Source: Fimbriimonadaceae bacterium
GTDB taxonomy: Bacteria; Armatimonadota; Fimbriimonadia; Fimbriimonadales; Fimbriimonadaceae
DNA: 11,542 nt
Direction of reading: 5' to 3'
Assembly: GCA_014380605.1 (NCBI GenBank)
Contig: JACMJO010000386.1
Coordinates: forward strand, 1 to 11,542
Below the pieces are notes generated by a model. The model had not been told where the DNA came from. It did not search any database and worked only from the letters and a program-made list of their open reading frames with translations. Positions 6,329-11,542 of the stretch are shown piece after piece (position 1 is the first letter of the stretch; each line of letters begins with the position of its first letter). A program made the position numbers and the translations under genes.

Positions 6329-6996
6329 ATCCGACCTCCGTTGGCGTTCTAGTGTTTTCTGGCCTGACGACCATCTGGCTGATCTACTATGTCCAGTTCC
6401 ATTTGCCGAGGCAATTGGAGCAGCGCTTCCTTGAATCCATGAAGGCGTTTAGCAAGGCCATCGAGTTAAGGTTCCCGATGAATTCCGGCCGTTCAGATGA
6501 GTTGATTCGATTCGCGAGACTGATTGGAAAACGATTCGGATACACCCGTTCGGAGCTACACATTTTGGAATTGGCGACGTATCTGCGCGACATTGGTTGT
6601 TGTGCAATCCCCTATCGACCTTTCAACGAGAAGGACAGAGCCGATTGGACTCCGGTCGAATCGAAGGTGTTTGCGAAGCATCCTGAGGTCAGCGGGGCAA
6701 TGCTTGAACTGGTGCCGTCGTTGCGTCATGTGGCGGACTCAGTCAGGTGGCACCATGCCCGGTTTGACGGCGAGAACGTAGTTGGTAGTCCGACAGGGAC
6801 AGATCTGCCGCTCAACGCGAGAATCCTCAAGGTGGCCTCAGACTTCGTTTGGCTTGCCCAGGAAGTTGGTCCAGGGGCCGCGACGAAAGCAATCGAGAAT
6901 GGGGTTGGAACGGAATACTGTCCGGAAGTGGTTCAAGAATTTATTCAAGTGCTAACATCGTCCCGTGTCAAAGAGCCCGAGCCTAGCCTTGCCTAA
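6325..6996 (+). CDS. Degenerate HD-GYP-like protein, likely catalytically inactive
   Basis: 223 residues with one N-terminal membrane helix (about 5-24) and a shortened HD-GYP-like domain. Aligning by eye with the protein just upstream, the helix-1 His motif (HGHLERV) is replaced by GRSDELI, HDIGK becomes RDIGC (88-92), and HHERPDGKGYP becomes HHARFDGENVV (143-153), without GYP. D89, H119, H143, H144 and D173 remain. Loss of two metal ligands and the GYP triad suggests a pseudo-enzyme that may bind c-di-GMP or partner with the upstream enzyme (inference). The TTG start lies in a TTGA overlap with the previous stop and has GGAGGG at 6313-6318, six bases before it. It overlaps the next gene by 32 bases. 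Residual single-metal activity cannot be excluded. Confidence 0.82.
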   Translation: MNPTSVGVLVFSGLTTIWLIYYVQFHLPRQLEQRFLESMKAFSKAIELRFPMNSGRSDELIRFARLIGKRFGYTRSELHILELATYLRDIGCCAIPYRPFNEKDRADWTPVESKVFAKHPEVSGAMLELVPSLRHVADSVRWHHARFDGENVVGSPTGTDLPLNARILKVASDFVWLAQEVGPGAATKAIENGVGTEYCPEVVQEFIQVLTSSRVKEPEPSLA

Positions 6997-8701
6997 TCCC
7001 AAGCGCTGGGGTCTCCCGCTTCTCATCTTCGCAATCGCGCTTGGATTGCGGCTAATTGGAATCGGTTGGGGATTGCCAAACGAGAAGCACGTACAAAGCT
7101 ATCACCCAGATGAGGGGTACATTTGGGTTCGGTCGCAGCTCATAGAGCCCGCAAAGCTCAATTTCACCCCGCACTTTTATAACTACGGAACGTTCTATCT
7201 GACCACGCTGAAACTGGCTTCGGATGTCGTCGCCGGTTACGCAGGTGGCGGAGTTGATCCTAAGAATCCTGATGCCACTTGGGATTACGTGCGTAAGTGT
7301 CACCTTGCGGGGCGGATCATTAGCGCCCTCGCTGGAGCGGGTACGGCGCTGATTGTGTTTCTCGCACTTCGAAGATTTTCAAATGACTTCGGGGCCTTCT
7401 TTGGAGGATTGGCGATTGCCGTAGCGCCTGTTCACGTGGTTCATTCCCAGTTCCAAACGGTGGACGTTTTGGCTACTCTCTTGATTGCCCTGAGTTCATT
7501 CTATGCTCTCAGACTGATCAAAATCGAAGGTCTAGTAGAGAAATCCAGCGATGTAAAACTTGCCGTTTTGAGCGGTCTGTTCTGTGGGCTTAGCGCAGGC
7601 ACCAAGTACACGGGCATTTTTTGCTTGCTGACCGTGTTCACCATCGCATTAGCCACCCAGAAGAAAGCGGGCATCAAGCTCTGTCTCATCGCCTTAGGAG
7701 TGACGACGGTGAGCTTTCTCTTGGTGACCCCTGGAGCAATCCTGGAGTCCGGATTATTCATCAGGGATTTCACCTTCGAGATGAAACACACAAGCGAAGG
7801 TCACGGCCTGGTGTTTGCCGGAACCTCGTCCGGTTTCATCTATCACATCGCTAATCTCTTTCTCGGAATGGGTCTGATCCTGTCAATCCTTGGATTAGTG
7901 GGATTAACTTTCGGAGCCTATCGAAAACACCTTTGGGCAATCGGGCTTTTAGCGTTCTTTTTGCCGTATTACATCCTCATCGGCCGGGCAGAGGTCAAGT
8001 TCGTACGGTACACGTTTCCACTTTACGTCGGCTTAGGCGTTGGCTTTGGGTGGATGATGGGGCGAGCTCGGGAGAAGGGAGGGAAGTGGCATGGTTTGGT
8101 CGGTCTTGGCATGCTGGGTGTAGGTGGGTTCGTCGGTGGCGGATTCCAAGCGACTGCCCGCTACCTGGCGTGGATGGCGGGACCCGAACCGCGAGACGAG
8201 GCGGGAACTTACTTAGCCGGGAAGGATGTGTCGGTCGGACTTGTTACGGATCCGTGGTTCTATACTCCCGCTTTTCACCCCTACCTTGGCCAACGATACA
8301 TGCTGCAAGAAGGGATAGGCCTTGTTGGCTATTCGACTTACCCTAAGTTTGATGCCGCCATCGCCCAGTTTCAAAGTCCAAGGATTATTCGGTTCGTGCC
8401 TGAGGAAGGTGGGCAACGCATCGTGACTCTCCGGTCCGACTGGGATGAACGCCTCATCAAAGAAGCGGGGCCCGACTATATTGTTTACTCTAGCTTCGAA
8501 ACTGAAGGTCTGGATCGGATCGGCAAGATGGAGAAACCCGATCTGGGAATGAAGGCCGCCGCCGACCGAGCACGTGCATTCATGGACCGATTGAAGCAGG
8601 AGTATGAGTTCGATCGCCAGTTAGGGCCGAACCAAGAGTTCATTCACGACTTGATGTACATCCAGCCCACCGTGTGGATATGGAAACGCAAAGCGCCTTA
8701 G
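6965..8701 (+). CDS. GT-C membrane glycosyltransferase, PMT/ArnT-like
   Basis: This family moves a sugar from a polyprenyl-phosphate donor to protein, lipid or glycan on the outer face of the cytoplasmic membrane. The 578 residues have the expected plan: a first membrane helix (about 16-36), then an outside loop with the acidic motif HPDEGYI (47-53), where D49/E50 fit the catalytic acidic site. Next come HFYNYGTFYLTTL (70-82), about ten further hydrophobic helices to about 400, and a soluble C-terminal domain of roughly 180 residues. SAGTKYTG (210-217) is a conserved loop in this group. An in-frame TAA at 6953-6955 limits the start to GTG 6965 or TTG 6989; the ribosome site is weak, suggesting coupling to the preceding gene, which it overlaps by 32 bases. 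Acceptor and sugar cannot be told from sequence. Confidence 0.85.
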   Translation: MSKSPSLALPNPKRWGLPLLIFAIALGLRLIGIGWGLPNEKHVQSYHPDEGYIWVRSQLIEPAKLNFTPHFYNYGTFYLTTLKLASDVVAGYAGGGVDPKNPDATWDYVRKCHLAGRIISALAGAGTALIVFLALRRFSNDFGAFFGGLAIAVAPVHVVHSQFQTVDVLATLLIALSSFYALRLIKIEGLVEKSSDVKLAVLSGLFCGLSAGTKYTGIFCLLTVFTIALATQKKAGIKLCLIALGVTTVSFLLVTPGAILESGLFIRDFTFEMKHTSEGHGLVFAGTSSGFIYHIANLFLGMGLILSILGLVGLTFGAYRKHLWAIGLLAFFLPYYILIGRAEVKFVRYTFPLYVGLGVGFGWMMGRAREKGGKWHGLVGLGMLGVGGFVGGGFQATARYLAWMAGPEPRDEAGTYLAGKDVSVGLVTDPWFYTPAFHPYLGQRYMLQEGIGLVGYSTYPKFDAAIAQFQSPRIIRFVPEEGGQRIVTLRSDWDERLIKEAGPDYIVYSSFETEGLDRIGKMEKPDLGMKAAADRARAFMDRLKQEYEFDRQLGPNQEFIHDLMYIQPTVWIWKRKAP

Positions 8702-9579
8702 CTGAACCCGTAGAGTGGTTCCTGGATCACCTGCGAGTGGAGAAAGGGTCGAGTGGGCACACCGCCTCTGCCTACGCAAACGACCTTAAAATCGCTTGTG
8801 GGTACTTTCATAGCATGGGCTTGGAACGGTGGACAGACCTTGGGGAACCGCTCATCGTTGGTTACGAGTCGTCGCTCGGGGATGGAATTGCCCAATCAAC
8901 CGCGCAAAGGCGTTTAAGCTCCCTAAGGTCGTTTCTCAAGTTCTTGAAGCGGCGCGGAGTAGGACCTCATGCAGACTTGCCGAGCACCGGCGGATTTAAG
9001 AAGAAAAAAGCTCTACCTAAAGCACTCGACATCGACCAAATGCTCGCCATGCTGGAGGCGCCGGACATCTCCAAGGCTCCTGGACTCAGGGATCGGGTTC
9101 TCATGGAGTTGATCTACGGCGCCGGTTTGAGAGTGTCGGAGGCAGTCGGCCTGAAGATGCAGGAGTTGGACCTGGAGAAGGGTGCCTTGAGGGTAACCGG
9201 CAAGAGAGGGAAAACGCGTTGGATTCCCATTCCGAAGGCGACACTTGGCTGGATTCAGAATTATCTAACTTCGGGCCGCCACCAATTGGTTAAGAAGGCG
9301 TCAAGTTTGGTGATCTTGTCCGACCGGGGCTTGCCTTTGATTCGCCAGACTGCTTATAAGAAGATGGCTGAATACGCCAGGAAAGCCGGGATCGAAGAGG
9401 ATGTGAGTCCACACACATTGAGGCACACCTATGCGGTTCACCTTCTGAAAGGCGGGGCAGATTTGAGGGCGGTACAGGAGTTGCTGGGTCACGAGTCCAT
9501 CGCGACCACACAGGTCTACACTCACCTCGACCTCGATGAAGTGAAGAAGCGGTACCGGAATGCCCACCCAAGAGCGTAG
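8680..9579 (+). CDS. xerD: Tyrosine recombinase, XerD-like
   Basis: XerC/XerD recombinases resolve chromosome dimers at dif during division. The ATG at 8680 gives 299 residues, the usual Xer length; a GTG six bases earlier is also in frame. N-terminal SAM-like core-binding domain (about 10-95: WFLDHLRVEKG, then RRLSSLRSFLKFL). The catalytic domain has R151 (GAGLRVSE), K175 (TGKRGKTR), H245 and R248 (PHTLRHTYA), H271 (LLGHESI) and Y280 (TTQVYTH), so the set is complete. The C-terminal HPRA favours XerD over XerC. The start overlaps the glycosyltransferase gene by 22 bases. Placement at the end of this chain is not typical of an integron or island, and no att-like repeats flank it, so a housekeeping role is more likely than a mobile one. 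Confidence 0.9.
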   Translation: METQSALAEPVEWFLDHLRVEKGSSGHTASAYANDLKIACGYFHSMGLERWTDLGEPLIVGYESSLGDGIAQSTAQRRLSSLRSFLKFLKRRGVGPHADLPSTGGFKKKKALPKALDIDQMLAMLEAPDISKAPGLRDRVLMELIYGAGLRVSEAVGLKMQELDLEKGALRVTGKRGKTRWIPIPKATLGWIQNYLTSGRHQLVKKASSLVILSDRGLPLIRQTAYKKMAEYARKAGIEEDVSPHTLRHTYAVHLLKGGADLRAVQELLGHESIATTQVYTHLDLDEVKKRYRNAHPRA

Positions 9580-9617
9580 AAAAGCCCCCTCCGCAAACGA
9601 CTTGGTCTTGGAGGGGG
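9580..9617 (-). terminator. Intrinsic terminator of the prepilin-lipoprotein unit
   Basis: Read on the minus strand, CCCCCTCC (9617-9610) pairs with GGAGGGGG (9592-9585) around a 17-base loop, followed directly by CTTTTCT, a short U tract. It lies nine bases after the small lipoprotein stop and five bases from the convergent xerD stop. The plus-strand side has no U run, so it should mainly stop minus-strand transcription. Confidence 0.75.
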
Positions 9618-9626
9618 AACTCTGCC

Positions 9627-9779
9627 TCAATAAGCGTTTTTGTCGTCTCCGGTTGCTTTTCGCTCTTTTTCGATTGCAGCCTGGGAGCTTTGAGCCTCCG
9701 TCTGCGTTTGCTCGCCGCATCCAGCCAAAACGACCGAAGCGATAAAGCCTAGCGCGAATAGAACAACCAGTCGTCTCAC
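9627..9779 (-). CDS. Small lipoprotein, 50 residues
   Basis: A short gene found by reading the minus strand after the prepilin. GTG (9779-9777) overlaps the prepilin stop TGA as GTGA, a classic coupled junction. The protein starts MRRLVVLFALGFIASVVLAGCGEQ: two arginines, a hydrophobic core (residues 4-19) and a lipobox LAGC with C21 as the lipidated residue. The mature part is only 30 residues, hydrophilic and charged (QTQTEAQ, EKERKATGDDKN). Stop TGA at 9629-9627 is followed by a terminator. Signal peptide, coupling and terminator together make a real gene likely. The function is unknown; it may help prepilin export or sit in the envelope beside it. Confidence 0.8.
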   Translation of the reverse strand: MRRLVVLFALGFIASVVLAGCGEQTQTEAQSSQAAIEKERKATGDDKNAY

Positions 9780-10750
9780 TGACCAAGCCCCCAGAGCGGG
9801 TAGTTGACGTTGAGGTTGACGGTTGGGCCCAGGCGCTGAGTGGACCCGGCAACGCCGGCTGCGGTGGAGCTCATGCCGGGCGAATACTCGGCGATTGTGG
9901 GCGTGGCTCCGATCATTGCGCCCGCCTTCATGTACTTGGCGTGGCCGTCGGCAAAACCAATGTTGAAGCCACCGTTCTCCGTTCGACCGTTGATCAGGTT
10001 CTTACCCGCGATCGTCCCGTCATTGACACCGTCGTACAGGTCGTTGATCAGGTGCTCGCGAACAACCGCCGGGTATACGGTTGCGACTCTGTTGGTGAAC
10101 TCGGCATCCAAGAAGCCGTTGGGAAGAACCGAGGTCGTTGGATTGGAGGTAACCCAGAACAACATGGTCTGAGCAGGCGTGTTCAGGGCGGTTTGAGTTC
10201 CGCCGGTCCAGCTGTTTCTGAAGACTCGCTGGCTCGTGGCGCCAACCTGCTCGTCGTACGTGTTCAGGGAGCCCGTAATCGCGAGATTAAGCGCGTAGCT
10301 GCCGAAGATTTCGCTGCAACTCTCCCACCCGCCGAGCGGGCATCCGAAGGTGGCTCCAGTGGCTTTGCCCTTAACTGGGTTGAAGAACATGTCCACATTC
10401 TTCACGTAGGGCATCACCCACTTCGGCCAGCTGAAGTGGTTCATTCGGTTGTAGAAGCTCGTCGAACCGTCGGGCGTGCAGCCTTGACCGGGCGAGGAGT
10501 TGAGGGCAGCCGTCTTCAGTGCAGGATTGAGCGAGCTGAAGAGGATGCATTCGTCATTTCGGGCGTAAATGTCGTCATAGTCGCTCGTGTAGAGGAACAT
10601 GCTCGTGGTGATCTGCTTCTGATTGGAGAGTGAGGATGTCCTCTTCGCCGCCGCCTTTGCCTGAGCAAAAACGGGGAAGAGGATAGCTGCGAGAATCGCG
10701 ATAATGGCAATCACGACCAGAAGCTCGATAAGGGTAAAGGCTTTCTTCAT
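9776..10750 (-). CDS. Type IV pilin-like (prepilin) protein with C-terminal DUF1559-type motif
   Basis: 324 residues. A prepilin peptidase leader MKKA is followed by FTLIELLVVIAIIAILAAIL (5-24). E8 is Glu5 of the mature protein, needed for methylation and assembly. The LFPVFAQAKAAAKRTSSLSNQKQ stretch is typical of the many prepilin paralogues in Armatimonadota. The C-terminal GFNIGFADGHAKYMKAG motif (261-277) is found in DUF1559-type secreted proteins of Planctomycetes and Armatimonadota. Four cysteines (68, 91, 137, 145) might form disulfides outside the cell. It is likely a minor pseudopilin or surface protein assembled by a type II/IV-like system; pilus or secretion machinery genes are not in this window. 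AGGAGT precedes the ATG by four bases on the minus strand. It is 105 bases after tsaD. Confidence 0.92.
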   Translation of the reverse strand: MKKAFTLIELLVVIAIIAILAAILFPVFAQAKAAAKRTSSLSNQKQITTSMFLYTSDYDDIYARNDECILFSSLNPALKTAALNSSPGQGCTPDGSTSFYNRMNHFSWPKWVMPYVKNVDMFFNPVKGKATGATFGCPLGGWESCSEIFGSYALNLAITGSLNTYDEQVGATSQRVFRNSWTGGTQTALNTPAQTMLFWVTSNPTTSVLPNGFLDAEFTNRVATVYPAVVREHLINDLYDGVNDGTIAGKNLINGRTENGGFNIGFADGHAKYMKAGAMIGATPTIAEYSPGMSSTAAGVAGSTQRLGPTVNLNVNYPLWGLGQ

Positions 10751-10803
10751 GATGACTCCTAATTTGGGCCGCTAGTGGACCGAACAGATTGTTCATCAGG
10801 CAT

Positions 10804-10834
10804 GTTAAGTAAATATTTATGCACTTACTTTAAC
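10804..10834. repeat. AT-rich inverted repeat upstream of the prepilin gene
   Basis: GTTAAGTAA (10804-10812) and TTACTTTAAC (10825-10834) form inverted arms with one bulged base, 12 bases apart. It lies in the only place where the prepilin promoter could be and has no U run. It could be an operator or the remains of a tsaD terminator. I could not assign -35 and -10 boxes with confidence. Confidence 0.4.
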
Positions 10835-10855
10835 AATCGCTGGGCCCAAGAGGGA

Positions 10856-11542
10856 CTACCGGCTTGTTGCCAGATCGGCGTTCGCAAAGCAATCTAAATG
10901 AAAGTCGTCCTGCTCGCCCTTCGCCAGTCTGGCGCTCGCTGCTAGACCGATCATGGCGGCGTTGTCGGTGCAGAGGGCAAGAGGCGGGGCGATAAACTCG
11001 ATCCCGGCTTGGTCACAGACTGAGGCGAGTCTTTCTCGGAGGGCGAGATTCGCGGCTACGCCACCAACTAGAGTCAAGGCGCTTGATGCAAGGTGTTCAC
11101 AGGCTCGAATTGATCGTTCCACCAAGACCGAGACGATAGTTTCTTGGAGACTAGCCGCCGCGTCTGGGATGTCGATCGCTTCACCCTCCTTCTGGACGAG
11201 CCTAAGCATGGCAGTCTTCAAACCGCTGAAACTGAAGTCGATTGTGTCGCCAGATAGTCCCTTGGGAAGGGCGTATCGGCGGGGATTGCCGGTCCTAGCC
11301 GCCTCTTGGACAGCGAAGCCGCCGGGATAGCCAAGACCCAGGAGTCGGGCTCCTTTGTCAAACGCCTCGCCTGCCGCGTCATCGCGGGTGTGGCCGACGA
11401 TCTCGTACTTGCCGAGATCATGGACCTGGACCAGTTCGGTATGTCCTCCAGAGACGATCAGGCACGTGTGAGGGAAGGGAAGATCGGGTCGGATGGCAAG
11501 AGTGCTGAGAAGGTGGCCCTCCAGGTGGTGGATACCGATCAA
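10856..11542 (-). CDS. tsaD: tRNA threonylcarbamoyladenosine transferase TsaD (5' part cut by window edge)
   Basis: TsaD, with TsaB and TsaE, moves the threonylcarbamoyl group from TC-AMP to A37 of ANN-decoding tRNAs. About 228 C-terminal codons of the usual 335 or so are present. Visible signatures are the metal-binding HHLEGH (partial residues 5-10), VSGGHTELVQV, DDAAGEAFDKGARLLGLGYPGG, DFSFSGLKTA, GGVAAN and CTDNAAM with the metal-binding Asp (193). The ASKHA-fold nucleotide site is therefore intact in the visible part. The frame runs off the window end, so the TTG at 11542 is an internal Leu codon, not the start. It is the gene upstream of the prepilin on the same strand, with a 105-base gap. 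Confidence 0.96.
   Translation of the reverse strand: MIGIHHLEGHLLSTLAIRPDLPFPHTCLIVSGGHTELVQVHDLGKYEIVGHTRDDAAGEAFDKGARLLGLGYPGGFAVQEAARTGNPRRYALPKGLSGDTIDFSFSGLKTAMLRLVQKEGEAIDIPDAAASLQETIVSVLVERSIRACEHLASSALTLVGGVAANLALRERLASVCDQAGIEFIAPPLALCTDNAAMIGLAASARLAKGEQDDFHLDCFANADLATSR

Noticed and set aside
8674..8682. xerD starting at GTG 8674
   Set aside because: ATG lies two codons later in the same frame and gives the usual Xer length; neither has a strong ribosome site, so ATG is preferred.
8680..9579. Integrase of a mobile element
   Set aside because: The protein has Xer length and ending (HPRA), and there are no flanking att-like direct repeats, tRNA gene or cargo genes in the window.
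9301..9852. A 183-codon minus-strand open frame across the xerD end and terminator
   Set aside because: It overlaps intact xerD on the other strand and runs through the terminator stem. The real minus-strand gene in this area is the small lipoprotein in a different frame.
10782..10794. GAACA-GAT-TGTTC palindrome as a LexA box
   Set aside because: The Gram-positive-type LexA box needs GAAC-N4-GTTC; here the spacing is five. A five-base-arm palindrome is common by chance.

Overview
The window reads as chromosomal housekeeping DNA of moderate GC content, probably from the phylum Armatimonadota (Fimbriimonadia-like). The best clue is the prepilin at 9776-10750, whose N-terminal stretch (FTLIELLVVIAIIAILAA, then LFPVFAQAKAAAKRT) and C-terminal FADGHAKYMK motif are typical of the large prepilin families in that phylum. 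The phylum call is an inference from protein flavour, not from a marker tree. No IS element, CRISPR array, tRNA, rRNA or phage gene is visible, and no gene-free stretch exceeds about 165 bases.

Layout. (1) 1-1178, minus: most of a FadN-type 3-hydroxyacyl-CoA dehydrogenase, cut by the window edge. (2) 1262-2613, plus: a promoter and the infC-rpmI-rplT translation operon. infC appears to start at AUA, its reading frame overlaps rpmI by 134 bases, a long imperfect hairpin sits between rpmI and rplT, and a terminator hairpin follows rplT. (3) 2711-4881, plus: an acyl-CoA dehydrogenase and an unrecognised, probably exported 333-residue protein. (4) 4882-5044: a leader with several inverted repeats and a TATAAT box. 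(5) 5045-9579, plus: four overlapping genes, namely a membrane HD-GYP c-di-GMP phosphodiesterase, a small degenerate HD-GYP paralogue, a GT-C (PMT/ArnT-like) membrane glycosyltransferase and a XerD-type tyrosine recombinase. (6) 9585-10750, minus: a prepilin followed by a 50-codon lipoprotein gene that overlaps it by GTGA, ending at an intrinsic terminator convergent with xerD. (7) 10856-11542, minus: the C-terminal two thirds of TsaD.

How the genes fit together. The translation operon has two features that bear on regulation: a non-AUG infC start, the classic handle for IF3 autocontrol, and structured RNA ahead of rplT. The two fatty-acid genes on either side of it (3-hydroxyacyl-CoA dehydrogenase and acyl-CoA dehydrogenase) catalyse steps 3 and 1 of beta-oxidation but are not in one transcription unit. 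In the 5045-9579 chain every junction overlaps by 4 to 32 bases and the first three starts are GTG, TTG and GTG, which suggests tight translational coupling of a c-di-GMP enzyme, its probable pseudo-enzyme partner and a cell-envelope glycosyltransferase.

No wholly new defence or mobile system is visible. The most interesting items are the infC start and overlap, the HD-GYP/pseudo-HD pair, the rpmI-rplT hairpin and the previously easy-to-miss small lipoprotein gene.
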